Assembly (NCBI GenBank): GCA_902579985.1 | Contig: CACHIV010000006.1 | Span: 1 to 64,000, forward strand | Reading direction: 5' to 3' | DNA from: an uncultured Pelagibacteraceae bacterium | GTDB taxonomy: Bacteria > Pseudomonadota > Alphaproteobacteria > Pelagibacterales > Pelagibacteraceae | Length of the DNA: 64,000 nucleotides | Shown here: positions 1 to 8,401 of the stretch, piece after piece | Layout of the letters: each line of letters opens with the position of its first letter | Position numbering within the stretch: position 1 is the stretch's first letter | Notes under the pieces: generated by a model | Database searches by the model: none | Seen by the model: only the letters and a program-made list of their open reading frames with translations | Told to the model about the DNA's origin: nothing | Made by a program: the position numbers and the translations under genes

Positions 1-957
1 TTTGGAATTTTAGCAATTGCTATTGGATCTGTATTCTGGACAATTGATGCTGCTTGGGGATGGCATTTTGATGGTTGGATGCTTAAAATTTTAGGATATC
101 ACGATGCTTATGCCTCAGGAGTAATACATGCAATAGCAGGCGGATTTGCATTAGGTGTTCTAATGGTTTTAGGACCGAGAATTGGAAAATTCTCAGCAAG
201 TGGTGAACCAAGAAATATAGGACCAAGAAACCCTTGGCTAGTAACAATTGGGTTATTTTTAATTTATACTGGATTTTGGGGATTCTATGCAGCATGTAAT
301 ATACCGATATTTGATCTTGGGCCTGAATATGGAATGGAAGGTGTAACATACTGGACAGCTACAAACATATACGTAACGCCTACTACACTAAGTGGTATTA
401 CTTTTAACTTCTTAATGTCATTATCAGGAGGATTATTGGCTGGATATGTAATAGCCAAAGGTGATCCTTTCTGGACATATTCAAGTGGATTAGCAGGAAT
501 TATCTGCGCTTCAGCTGGAAATGATTTATATCATCCAATTCAAGCAATGATTATTGCTATGATCGGTGTCGTGATTGCATACAAACTACATTACTGGGTT
601 GAACGTAAGTTCAAAATTGATGATGCAGTTGGTGCAGTAGCAGTACATGGTTATGCTGGATTTGTTGGTCTAGTAATTTGTGGTTTTGTCTTAAATGGTT
701 ATCCATCATCTGGTTATAGTGTTGGAGCTATGTGGGATGGAACTACATATGCAACAATTAATCCTTTAGGACAATTCCTTGGAGCAATAATAATGTTCGT
801 AGTTCTTGGACTAATACCAGGTTTTATAATAGCCAAAGTACTTAACGGAATGGGTAGATTAAGAATACCTCGTGACGTTGAGATAGCTGGACTAGACTAT
901 GAAATAATGGAGGACGATAGAGAAGCTGAAAAAGCAGTCGCCTCTTCAACTAGGTAA
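1..957 (+). CDS. amt: Ammonium/methylammonium transporter, 5' end cut off
   Basis: This is an inner-membrane Amt/MEP/Rh channel for ammonium or methylammonium. The frame is open from base 1, so the N-terminus lies outside the window and the first internal Met (base 79) is not the start. Hydrophobic helices span the visible part. The two pore histidines of the family are visible in NDLYHPIQA and AVAVHGYAGF, and the C-terminal tail has the usual DVEIAGLDYEIM-type cytoplasmic segment. The gene is convergent with the GlnT/glutamate-synthase-like operon. That neighbourhood suggests it supplies ammonium or methylamine to those enzymes, but the substrate cannot be decided from sequence. Confidence 0.93.
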   Translation, partial: FGILAIAIGSVFWTIDAAWGWHFDGWMLKILGYHDAYASGVIHAIAGGFALGVLMVLGPRIGKFSASGEPRNIGPRNPWLVTIGLFLIYTGFWGFYAACNIPIFDLGPEYGMEGVTYWTATNIYVTPTTLSGITFNFLMSLSGGLLAGYVIAKGDPFWTYSSGLAGIICASAGNDLYHPIQAMIIAMIGVVIAYKLHYWVERKFKIDDAVGAVAVHGYAGFVGLVICGFVLNGYPSSGYSVGAMWDGTTYATINPLGQFLGAIIMFVVLGLIPGFIIAKVLNGMGRLRIPRDVEIAGLDYEIMEDDREAEKAVASSTR

Positions 958-968
958 AGGAGAAATAT

Positions 969-1061
969 ATGGCTACAGTAACAAACTGGGTAGATCATTT
1001 AAGCGCTAAAGAGGTTGCCGGAGCAATTTATCCGGGAGCAGGATCTAGTGAAACTTTATGA
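969..1061 (+). CDS. Very short ORF (30 codons) behind amt
   Basis: I do not recognise this ORF. A strong Shine-Dalgarno (AAAGGAG) overlapping the amt stop codon sits six bases before its ATG, so translation coupled to amt is likely. The peptide begins MATVTNWVDHLSAKEV, contains AIYPGAGSSETL and stops at TGA. After that stop the frame reads only seven more codons before a second TGA. It may be a genuine small amt-coupled peptide or the start of a longer gene truncated by mutation. Real expression is inferred only from the ribosome binding site. Confidence 0.4.
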   Translation: MATVTNWVDHLSAKEVAGAIYPGAGSSETL

Positions 1062-1093
1062 AATTTTTTAGGGTGTGACAAATGAAACTGCTA

Positions 1094-1121
1094 TTAAAAA
1101 CCTAGCTCGCACAATAGGTTT
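1094..1121 (-). terminator. Possible terminator of the minus-strand glutamate-synthase-like operon
   Basis: AAACCTA and TAGGTTT form a perfect 7-bp stem around a ten-base loop. On the minus strand the stem runs into a five-T stretch, just after the last gene of that operon (which ends at 1152). On the plus strand there is no T tract, so it would serve amt poorly. The stem is short and AT-rich, so the call is tentative. Confidence 0.4.
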
Positions 1122-1151
1122 ATAAAAAATTATCAACTCTTGATTGTAATA

Positions 1152-1565
1152 TTAAAATTTTAAATATGCTTTTTTAAGATCAACAAGTGGATGTTTTGGA
1201 GACATCTGAAATTTAACTAATAGTTCTCTCGCTATCATGTCTCTGTCTTGTTGATTGTTTGGTAATTTTATACTTTTTGGAATTGTTACCCAACCATTTG
1301 CATTTCTATCAAATACAGCAGGTCTATCTTCTTCGTAACCCATGTGTACATCTTCTAGCCAGTTAAGATCATCCCAACCCATATGTTCTATATATTTTTT
1401 TAAAAATGGAGTTAGTTTTTTATAATCTGGTAATAAGTTTACGTCATATCTATATCCGATAGTCTGTCCAATCATTTTCTCTCTGGCTGATTCTTTTTTT
1501 TTACCTAATTGGCCTTTTAATTCTTTATTTTTTTTCTTTTTATTCTTTTTCTTATTCTTACTCAT
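1152..1565 (-). CDS. Lys-rich hypothetical protein of the glutamate-synthase-like operon
   Basis: This is a protein of 137 residues that I do not recognise. Residues 1-30 are almost pure Lys/Asn/Glu with no hydrophobic stretch, so a cytosolic protein with a disordered basic tail is likely. The rest is a soluble domain with Trp and acidic residues (HMGWDDLNWLEDVHMGYEED) and a helical C-terminus. It lies 12 bp after the FMN subunit gene and is the last gene of the operon, so it may be an accessory or assembly factor for that enzyme. No signal peptide or membrane helix is seen. Confidence 0.7.
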   Translation of the reverse strand: MSKNKKKNKKKKNKELKGQLGKKKESAREKMIGQTIGYRYDVNLLPDYKKLTPFLKKYIEHMGWDDLNWLEDVHMGYEEDRPAVFDRNANGWVTIPKSIKLPNNQQDRDMIARELLVKFQMSPKHPLVDLKKAYLKF

Positions 1566-1577
1566 AGTTTTACTACC

Positions 1578-2966
1578 CTAAATTTTATGGAAATCATCAA
1601 CTCCTACTGTATGGTTTGTTCCCGATAAAGGCACTTTTGCTAATGCCGAAGCTTCCATAGTTAATGCTGCCATATCTTCTGGCTCTAAAGAATGAATATT
1701 AGTTTTACCACAAGCTCTTGCTAGTAATTGTGCCTCTAAAGTCATTGTATGTAAATAATTATAAACTCTTAAAGCAGCATCATCAGGATTCAATCTTTTT
1801 CTCAATTTAGGATCCTGAGTTGCAACACCAACTGGGCAACGACCTGTATGACAGTGATAACAATGACCTGCAGGAACTCCCATTTCTTTTTCAAAATTAG
1901 ATTCAGGAATTTCTTTATTACAATTTAGAGCTATCATTGCTCCAGTTCCTATTGCAATAGCATCAGCTCCTAAAGCAAGAGCTTTAGCCATATCGGCTCC
2001 ATCTCTTACTCCACCTGCATAAATTAGTGTAACTTTTCCAGTTTTACCTACATCATCTATAGCTCGTCTTGCCTCTCTTATTGCAGCTATTCCTGGTATT
2101 CCTGTATTTGCTGCAGCTATATGTGGACCTGCTCCGGTTGATCCCTCCATACCATCCAAATAGATTGAGTCTGGATCACATTTTGCAGCCATCCGCACGT
2201 CATCATAAACTTTTGCTGCACCAAGCTTTAATTGGATTGGTACTTTATTTTTAGTTAATTCTCTAAGTTCTTGAACTTTTAATGCTAAATCATCTGGTCC
2301 TAACCAATCAGGATGTCTAGCTGGAGATCTTTGATCAATGCCAGCTGGTAATGATCTCATTTCAGCAACTTGGTCAGTAACTTTTTGACCCATTAAGTGT
2401 CCACCCATACCTACTTTTTGTCCTTGTCCAATAAAAACTTCAATTCCATCAGCTAGTTGAGCATGATGTGGATTAAATCCATATCTTGACTGAATACATT
2501 GATAATACCATTTTTCAGAATATCTTCTTTCATCAGGTATCATTCCACCCTCACCTGAACATGTTGCGCTACCGGCCATAGTTGCACCTCTAGCTAATGC
2601 AGTTTTTGCTTCATAAGAAAGAGCACCAAAACTCATACCGGTAATATAAACTGGTATATCTAATTCTATTGGATTTTCGCATCTTGGGCCAATAACAGTT
2701 TTTGTTTCACATTTTTCTCTATATCCTTCAATAACAAATCGTGTAAGAGTTCCTGGAAGAAATACTAAATCATCAAATGTAGGAATTTTTTTCATCAAAG
2801 CCATTCCTCTCATTCTATATCTTCCTAATTGTGCTTTGATATGAATGTCGTCTATTACTTCTGGAGTAAAAATAGAATTATATCCTAACAAACTTTTATT
2901 TCTCTTTGCAAATTCTGATTTAACATTTGAATGACCGTTAGCTTTACTTTTTTTCTTTTTTGCCAT
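1578..2966 (-). CDS. mgsC: Glutamate-synthase-like FMN subunit (N-methylglutamate synthase subunit C type)
   Basis: This protein corresponds to the FMN-binding TIM-barrel domain of the glutamate synthase large subunit, encoded alone at 462 residues. Visible hallmarks are the ITGMSFGALS segment, the YLDGMEGSTGAGP and YAGGVRDGADMAKALALGADA FMN-binding stretches, and a cysteine cluster near residues 370-380 ending CHTGRCPVGVATQ, the iron-sulfur site of GltB. Its ATG abuts the stop of the GXGXG subunit. Together with the two upstream subunits it should transfer amido nitrogen from glutamine. In methylotrophs the homologous MgsABC makes N-methylglutamate from methylamine and glutamate; in rhizobia the same set is called GlxBCD. 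Which reaction applies here is inference. Confidence 0.87.
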   Translation of the reverse strand: MAKKKKSKANGHSNVKSEFAKRNKSLLGYNSIFTPEVIDDIHIKAQLGRYRMRGMALMKKIPTFDDLVFLPGTLTRFVIEGYREKCETKTVIGPRCENPIELDIPVYITGMSFGALSYEAKTALARGATMAGSATCSGEGGMIPDERRYSEKWYYQCIQSRYGFNPHHAQLADGIEVFIGQGQKVGMGGHLMGQKVTDQVAEMRSLPAGIDQRSPARHPDWLGPDDLALKVQELRELTKNKVPIQLKLGAAKVYDDVRMAAKCDPDSIYLDGMEGSTGAGPHIAAANTGIPGIAAIREARRAIDDVGKTGKVTLIYAGGVRDGADMAKALALGADAIAIGTGAMIALNCNKEIPESNFEKEMGVPAGHCYHCHTGRCPVGVATQDPKLRKRLNPDDAALRVYNYLHTMTLEAQLLARACGKTNIHSLEPEDMAALTMEASALAKVPLSGTNHTVGVDDFHKI

Positions 2967-3820
2967 TATATAGCTCCTTTTTTCTCTGTAGGTTCAAGTG
3001 CGTCGTAATTCCAAAGTTTTTTACCAGCAACTACTTTTGTTATTTTATTTAAATTAAAACTTTCTCCTATTTCAGCAACTTTAAGTTTTCTTTTTAACCA
3101 TTCCATATCACTTTTTGTCATAGGGGACTCAACCGCATCACTACCAAATGAGCCTATTTTTCCTCCTACATATATTGTTCCATCATACATTGAGTCTCCT
3201 AAGTTTATTCCAACATCACCCAAAATAACGATTCTCCCTCTTTGCATCATAAAACCAGTAAAAGCACCTGCATCTCCACCAACTATAATTGTTCCACCTT
3301 TTTGGTCGATACCTGTTCTAGCTCCAACGCTTCCTTTACAAATTAAATCTCCACCTCTAATAGCTGCCCCAAAGCAAGATCCAGCATTTTTCTCTATTAC
3401 TACTTTACCGGCCATCATATTTTCTGCGCATGACCAACCTACACGCCCATTAATTCTCACTATAGGCCCATCTATTGAACCAACTCCAAAATATCCCAAA
3501 CTTCCTTCAAAAATTAAATTTAGTTTATTTAAAATTCCAACACCCAAACTGTGTTTTCCTTGCGGATTTTTAATTACTATTGTTCCATAACCTTGACCCA
3601 TTAATTCATCAATTTTTTTATTAGCTTCTTTACAGTCCATATCTTTTACATCAAGATCTGTACGTTTATTGAAGTCAACATCATGTGTTCCCCAATAAAA
3701 GAAATTTTCAGCTTCATCAGGATTAAAAAATTTTTGTTGTGTTTTTCCAGTTAATACTTCTGTGTGCATACCCATTGACTGGGCTTTTGTTTTTTTTTGT
3801 TCTGTTTTTAAGTTTGCCAT
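2966..3820 (-). CDS. mgsB: Glutamate-synthase-like GXGXG subunit (N-methylglutamate synthase subunit B type)
   Basis: This is a stand-alone version of the C-terminal GXGXG beta-helix domain of the glutamate synthase large subunit, 284 residues. The repeated glycine pattern is clear in GGDLICKGSVGARTG, GGTIIVGGDAGAFTG, GRIVILGDVGINLGD and YVGGKIGSFGSDA. It has a structural role, linking the amidotransferase and FMN domains. It overlaps the upstream amidotransferase gene by 13 bp and touches the downstream FMN gene, which fits stoichiometric expression of one complex. Confidence 0.87.
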   Translation of the reverse strand: MANLKTEQKKTKAQSMGMHTEVLTGKTQQKFFNPDEAENFFYWGTHDVDFNKRTDLDVKDMDCKEANKKIDELMGQGYGTIVIKNPQGKHSLGVGILNKLNLIFEGSLGYFGVGSIDGPIVRINGRVGWSCAENMMAGKVVIEKNAGSCFGAAIRGGDLICKGSVGARTGIDQKGGTIIVGGDAGAFTGFMMQRGRIVILGDVGINLGDSMYDGTIYVGGKIGSFGSDAVESPMTKSDMEWLKRKLKVAEIGESFNLNKITKVVAGKKLWNYDALEPTEKKGAI

Positions 3821-4749
3821 ACTTTAACTTCTCCATCGAATGGGTCATAAGTGTCTATTTCTTGAGGTAAAATAGATCTAATAGCTATTTCTTCTGACCC
3901 CATAGCTACCAAATCATCAGACTCATATAATACTAATGGTTTTGCTGCCATAGTATCTTTTGCCATGCCCAGTGAGTCTTTAGTTGCAACAAAGTAAGTA
4001 AAAACACCATCTAAACCAGTAAGTGACTCTCTCATTCCTTCCTCTAAAGTTGCTCCATTTCTCATTTTTTCAGCAAGAAAAACCGCAATTAGCTCGGAAT
4101 CACATTCTGACATAAAACGCATTCCTTTATTTTCAAGTACTCTTCTATTATTCCAATAATTGGTTAATTGTCCATTATGAACAACAGAAACATCTGCAAA
4201 TGGATATCCCCAAAACGGGTGAGCAGATTTTATATCAACCCCTGACTCAGTTGCCATTCTTGCATGACCAATACCGTGTGTTCCTTTTACTTTATTTAAA
4301 CCGTATCTTTCAGATACAGCAGTTGCATCACCTAGATCTTTTATTAACTCTAAAGATTTTCCAATAGAAAGTATTTCTACATTCTCAATACTTTCAATTG
4401 CCTTTGAAAAATCCATTAAATCTTTATCAATCTTGATTTCATATCTATAAGAGTATGGAGTTAACTTTTCTTCTTTAAGAATATTAGAGCCTAACTCTAA
4501 AAGTTTTTTATCGACAATTTTTTTTCTTTCATCGTAAACACTTTCATCTTCATTAACAGAAGTACTTCCTTCTCCAACATTTTCACCAACTTTAAATCTT
4601 AATATAAAGTTTTTACCATCATTATTTGCATAAAGAGCATATCCAGTTGAGTCGGGACCTCTATGTTTTAATGCTTGAAGCATATTTTGAAGCTCTTCTC
4701 CGACGTTTGATGATTTTCCTCTGTGTATTAATCCTGCTATTCCGCACAT
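3808..4749 (-). CDS. mgsA: Class II glutamine amidotransferase (N-methylglutamate synthase subunit A type)
   Basis: This is an Ntn-type glutamine amidotransferase that hydrolyses glutamine and delivers ammonia to the partner FMN subunit. The protein starts MCGIAGL, so Cys2 becomes the N-terminal nucleophile after Met removal, and this fixes the start codon. HRGPDSTGY, GIGHARMATES, HNGQLTNY and SECDSELIAVFL are the family's substrate-binding motifs. At 313 residues it contains only the amidotransferase domain. It is the second gene of the minus-strand operon, between the GlnT-like synthetase and the GXGXG subunit. Confidence 0.9.
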   Translation of the reverse strand: MCGIAGLIHRGKSSNVGEELQNMLQALKHRGPDSTGYALYANNDGKNFILRFKVGENVGEGSTSVNEDESVYDERKKIVDKKLLELGSNILKEEKLTPYSYRYEIKIDKDLMDFSKAIESIENVEILSIGKSLELIKDLGDATAVSERYGLNKVKGTHGIGHARMATESGVDIKSAHPFWGYPFADVSVVHNGQLTNYWNNRRVLENKGMRFMSECDSELIAVFLAEKMRNGATLEEGMRESLTGLDGVFTYFVATKDSLGMAKDTMAAKPLVLYESDDLVAMGSEEIAIRSILPQEIDTYDPFDGEVKVWQT

Positions 4750-4780
4750 AGTTTACCCTTCTTTATTTTTAATTTTAATA

Positions 4781-6250
4781 TTACGGCAAGCAATCCAAAT
4801 AAGTATCAAGATCCCATTGAGTTGTAGCACCTAAGAATTTTTCCCATTCATCATTTTTATACCAATGAAAAACTTTATACATTTCATCAGGCATTGCAGA
4901 CTGAATTACTTTATCTTCAGACAATCTATCTAAAGCCTCACCAAGACTTAAAGGTAATTTCTTGACATTTTTTCCAGCTTTTTGAGCTTCATAAATATTT
5001 CTAGATTCTGGTTTACCTGGATCAATTTTGTTTGAGATCCCATCATCCATAGCTTTTAATAAAGCTGCCCCCATTAAATAAGGATTATGCATTGAGTCTA
5101 CAGATCTATACTCAAATCTACCTGGAGCAGAAACTCTTAATCCGCAAGTTCTATTCTGATATCCCCAATCAGCATAAACTGGAGCCCAAAAACCTTGATC
5201 CCACAATCTTCTATAAGAATTTACTGTAGATGATCCTATAGCTGTTAAAGCTGGTAAGTGTTTCATGATACCTCCAATAGACATCAATCCAACTTTACCT
5301 GGTAATTGTACGTCCTTTGTATCTGGCATGAAAGTATTTGTTCCACCCTGCACATATGTAAAGACTTCTTCAACTCCGGGAAGTTTTTTATGTCCAAGTT
5401 TATTCAAAACATCTTTTCCACCTTTCCATAAAGACATGTTTGTATGACAACCGCTAGCAGAAACTCCCATAAAAGGTTTAGTCATAAAGCAAGCGATTAA
5501 TCCATTTTCTCGAGCAACTTGTGCACAGATCTGTCTATATGTAGAAAGTCTATCTGCATTTCTTAAAACATCATCAAACATCCAATTAAGTTCTAATTGT
5601 CCTGGAGCATCTTCATGGTCCCCTTGAATCATATCTAAACCCATAGCATTAGCATATTCAATTACTTTCATAAAAACTGGTCTTAAAGATTCAAATTGAT
5701 CAATGTGATAGCAAAAAGGTTTTGAAAATCCTTTTCCTGTAGGAGTTCCATCAGGGTTTTTAGTTAACCACATCATTTCAGGTTCTGTGCCAACTCTCAT
5801 TTGATAACCATGTTTTTTTTTAAATTCTTCAGCAATAATTCTTAAATTTCCTCTACAATCTGATGTTAAATGACCACCTGGATTTTCTCTCTCTTCTCTA
5901 TTTCTAAAACAAGTACAAAAAACTCTACCAACTCTTTTGTCCCAAGGTAATTGAACAAATGTTTCTGGATCAGGAATTCCTACTAATTCTTTAGCTTCTG
6001 GTCCGTACCCAATATAATTATTATGGCGATCCAAAAATAGGTTAGCTGTTGCACCATAAACCAATTGAAATCCTTTTTCTGCTGTTTTTTCCCAATGATC
6101 CGCAGGTATACCTTTTCCAACCACTCTGCCTGTCACAGATATAAATTGAAAAAATATATAAGTAATTCCTAATTCATTAATTTTTTCTCTTACTTTTTTA
6201 ATAAGTTTATCCCTACCTGGTTGATTTACATGTTTTTCTAAATCAGTCAT
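4781..6250 (-). CDS. glnT: GlnT-type glutamine synthetase family protein, possibly gamma-glutamylmethylamide synthetase
   Basis: This is an ATP-dependent glutamate-amine ligase of the glutamine synthetase superfamily, 489 residues. It has a beta-grasp N-terminal domain (about residues 30-120) and a catalytic domain with GTEPEMMW, GDHEDAPGQLELNW, SASGCHTNMSLW and APGRFEYRSVDSMHNPYL motifs that carry metal and glutamate ligands. It differs clearly from the canonical GlnA elsewhere in this window. As first gene of the operon with the amidotransferase/GXGXG/FMN trio and near amt, it could be GlnT or the methylamine-activating GmaS, which are close relatives. I favour GmaS from context but cannot separate them by eye. 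Confidence 0.88.
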   Translation of the reverse strand: MTDLEKHVNQPGRDKLIKKVREKINELGITYIFFQFISVTGRVVGKGIPADHWEKTAEKGFQLVYGATANLFLDRHNNYIGYGPEAKELVGIPDPETFVQLPWDKRVGRVFCTCFRNREERENPGGHLTSDCRGNLRIIAEEFKKKHGYQMRVGTEPEMMWLTKNPDGTPTGKGFSKPFCYHIDQFESLRPVFMKVIEYANAMGLDMIQGDHEDAPGQLELNWMFDDVLRNADRLSTYRQICAQVARENGLIACFMTKPFMGVSASGCHTNMSLWKGGKDVLNKLGHKKLPGVEEVFTYVQGGTNTFMPDTKDVQLPGKVGLMSIGGIMKHLPALTAIGSSTVNSYRRLWDQGFWAPVYADWGYQNRTCGLRVSAPGRFEYRSVDSMHNPYLMGAALLKAMDDGISNKIDPGKPESRNIYEAQKAGKNVKKLPLSLGEALDRLSEDKVIQSAMPDEMYKVFHWYKNDEWEKFLGATTQWDLDTYLDCLP

Positions 6251-6596
6251 TATATCCTTTAAATTAATTTTAATATTAAAACGTAGCTGAAAAATTTATT
6301 AGTGTCTATAGATCATAGATATTTCAGATATATATAATTACAATTATAAGTTGTGTTAATTACTGAGTTAGTTTTTTAATTTTCAAATTATTTTTCTGAA
6401 ACATTCTTTTTTTTGAAAATTTTATAAAATTATTATCTATGTCCGCTCCTATTTCAAACATCTAAATCTTCCTCTAAATTAATTTCTCTTTGAAGATTTT
6501 CTTGCTCGAAATGAATCTTATTTGCGTCCATTGTCATGTTTATTTATATATTAAATAGCTGTGAATTTTCAAAAAATATTATTTAGTATTAAGAGC
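6251..6596. other. 346-bp intergenic region with two tiny minus-strand ORFs
   Basis: This gap lies between the glnT operon promoter end and the FAD oxidoreductase stop. It is very AT-rich. On the minus strand it holds a 27-codon ORF (6454-6537, beginning MTMDANKIHFEQENLQ) whose TGA overlaps the ATG of a second 33-codon ORF (6360-6461, beginning MFEIGADIDNN). The first is acidic and the second basic. Neither is recognised. They could be a decayed small gene split by a frameshift or chance ORFs. The promoter of the glnT operon should lie at about 6255-6400. Confidence 0.35.
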
Positions 6597-7952
6597 TTAG
6601 CTCCAAGGAAATGGGCTATTTGAAGTAGGGTGAAGTTCACCTTTCTCATATCTGTTGAATCTGAAAGGTTTTAATAATTCACTTTCATTTCCTAAAAGTT
6701 CATCAGCTACAAGTTTTCCAACTCCCATCATTTTATAACCATGATTTGAATCTGCAATTACATAAACATTTTCACAGAATTTATCAAAAACTGGAAAACT
6801 ATCTGGTGTAAAACAACCCAATCCTCCTGAAGGACCTTTTTTATATTCATGTGATTTACCTTCAAATCTTTTTTGACAATGGGCTAATGCTGATGACCAC
6901 ATATGAGCAAAATCATCAGTTGTTTGATAGTTAGGAGATTCTAAACCATATGGATCTATTTTTACATCTTCCACTTTATCATCAACTTTAAATGGTGCAG
7001 CTCCTCCTTGAATACCTAAGTTTTCACAAATGTCCGGCTTATAATATATTCCCCACATTTTATCTGTGATCAAAGATTTATCTCTATCAGAATACAATGG
7101 CTCATCACTATCGACATGAATTAGTGGAGGCATTTTACCATCATTTGTTTTTAAAAAACCATCTCCAACATTCATCACTCCCTCTTGCAAGAACCAATAT
7201 TTCCACATATTTTGATTATTTTTTGTTTGACCATTATATTTTATAGAAATTTTTTGAGGCAACTCTAACATTTCCCAGATTTTGTAAATCCAAGGACCAA
7301 CAGCTACTACGACTTGTTCACATTCTATAGTTCCTTTGTTAGTTTCTACTCCAGTTACTGCTTTACTATTACTTCCTCTTTTAAATCCTGTAACTTCAAT
7401 ACCTGTAATTACATTTGCTCCTTCATTTTTAGCTTTATCACCACAAGCATTTATCGCAATTTTATTTGGAGAATATCCACCTTGTTTTTCATGAAGAATG
7501 CTAGTGATACCTTTAGCTTGCCAATCATTAAAAATATTTTTCATATAGTTAAAACATTTTTCTTCACCTTCAATAAATTCAGAGTCGTATCCTATTTTTT
7601 GTTGTTGTTCATAAACAGAAGACATATCTTTTCTCATAGCTTCAGTATTAATCTGCATAAAACCTACAGAGTGATAATTAAATTCTTTAGAGTCTTTTTC
7701 CCAAATATCTACACTGTGAGCCATAAGTTCTCTCATAGCAGGTTGAAAGTAGTTATTTCTAACTACACCACATGCAATTCCACTTGCTCCAGCTGCTATT
7801 CCTGATTTATCTAGAACAACAATATCATTTTCTTTAACAGTGTGACCTTTAGCTCTTAACTTTTCTCCAATATTCCAAGCTGTACTTAATCCGTGGATAC
7901 CAGCACCAATAATTACAAACTTTGCTTTTTTTGGCAGTGTTTTCATTATCAA
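6597..7952 (-). CDS. FAD-dependent amine oxidoreductase (DAO/sarcosine oxidase beta-like)
   Basis: This is a 451-residue flavoprotein of the D-amino-acid oxidase/sarcosine-oxidase beta superfamily. The N-terminal Rossmann motif is KFVIIGAGIHGLSTAW (residues 11-26), and the C-terminal FAD segment contains NVYVIADSNHGYKMMGVGKLVAD. Such enzymes oxidise secondary or N-methylated amino acids. It is the last gene downstream of the DUF1989-GcvT gene and the small regulator-like gene, separated by 96 bp, so a joint substrate is likely: oxidation here, one-carbon capture by the GcvT domain. The exact substrate is unknown. An in-frame Met at residue 3 is an alternative start. Confidence 0.85.
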   Translation of the reverse strand: MIMKTLPKKAKFVIIGAGIHGLSTAWNIGEKLRAKGHTVKENDIVVLDKSGIAAGASGIACGVVRNNYFQPAMRELMAHSVDIWEKDSKEFNYHSVGFMQINTEAMRKDMSSVYEQQQKIGYDSEFIEGEEKCFNYMKNIFNDWQAKGITSILHEKQGGYSPNKIAINACGDKAKNEGANVITGIEVTGFKRGSNSKAVTGVETNKGTIECEQVVVAVGPWIYKIWEMLELPQKISIKYNGQTKNNQNMWKYWFLQEGVMNVGDGFLKTNDGKMPPLIHVDSDEPLYSDRDKSLITDKMWGIYYKPDICENLGIQGGAAPFKVDDKVEDVKIDPYGLESPNYQTTDDFAHMWSSALAHCQKRFEGKSHEYKKGPSGGLGCFTPDSFPVFDKFCENVYVIADSNHGYKMMGVGKLVADELLGNESELLKPFRFNRYEKGELHPTSNSPFPWS

Positions 7953-8048
7953 ACCTTATTTTTTTGAATATAAAAGAATACAATTTTTTATAGAACTATA
8001 AATTATATATATAAAATATATATTTCAGTTTTTTTTTAAAATAATTAG

Positions 8049-8399
8049 CTAATAACTTATGTTTTTAAGAGTATTTAAATAATTATTAAACTCTTTAATA
8101 AAAGACTCGCTAGGCCTAATATTTTTTATTCGTTGGTCAGACGAGGTTTTTTCCAAACGGAAAAAACCTTTTTCACACGCTTCATTAATAATTAATGCAG
8201 ATTTAGGTCTTGAGGTTTTAAATAATTTTGTTTTTAATTCTTCTACAGATAATTTTTCATTTGATTTATAAGCTGCCATAACTAGTAACATCATATGGTA
8301 ATGAGAAGGAGATTTTCTAAAAAAATAATTACTTGAAGTGTGGGACTTTTTCATTTGATCTTCCCAAAAATTTAAAAGACTTTTTTCGTTATTTGGCAT
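8049..8399 (-). CDS. Small winged-helix-like protein, possible regulator
   Basis: This protein has 116 residues. The middle (about residues 30-90) reads like a MarR-type winged helix: a helix rich in Met (HYHMMLLVMAAYKS), a predicted helix-turn-helix (LSVEELKTKLFKTSRPKSALIINEACEKG) and a wing-like segment (FFRLEKTSSDQRIKNIRPSE). It follows the DUF1989-GcvT stop codon by two bases and so is co-transcribed with the catabolic gene. It could be an autoregulator of the amine-demethylation operon. The family assignment is from pattern only. Confidence 0.6.
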   Translation of the reverse strand: MPNNEKSLLNFWEDQMKKSHTSSNYFFRKSPSHYHMMLLVMAAYKSNEKLSVEELKTKLFKTSRPKSALIINEACEKGFFRLEKTSSDQRIKNIRPSESFIKEFNNYLNTLKNISY

Positions 8400-8401
8400 T
8401 A

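Noticed and set aside
1054-1110. Stop-codon readthrough (selenocysteine-like) of the tiny amt-coupled ORF at TGA
   Set aside because: Only seven codons follow before another TGA, there is no recognisable insertion element, and the extension has no domain.
7314-7805. Long plus-strand open frame opposite the FAD oxidoreductase
   Set aside because: Phe/Ser/Tyr-rich composition typical of the antisense of an AT-rich gene; the opposite strand has a clear family.
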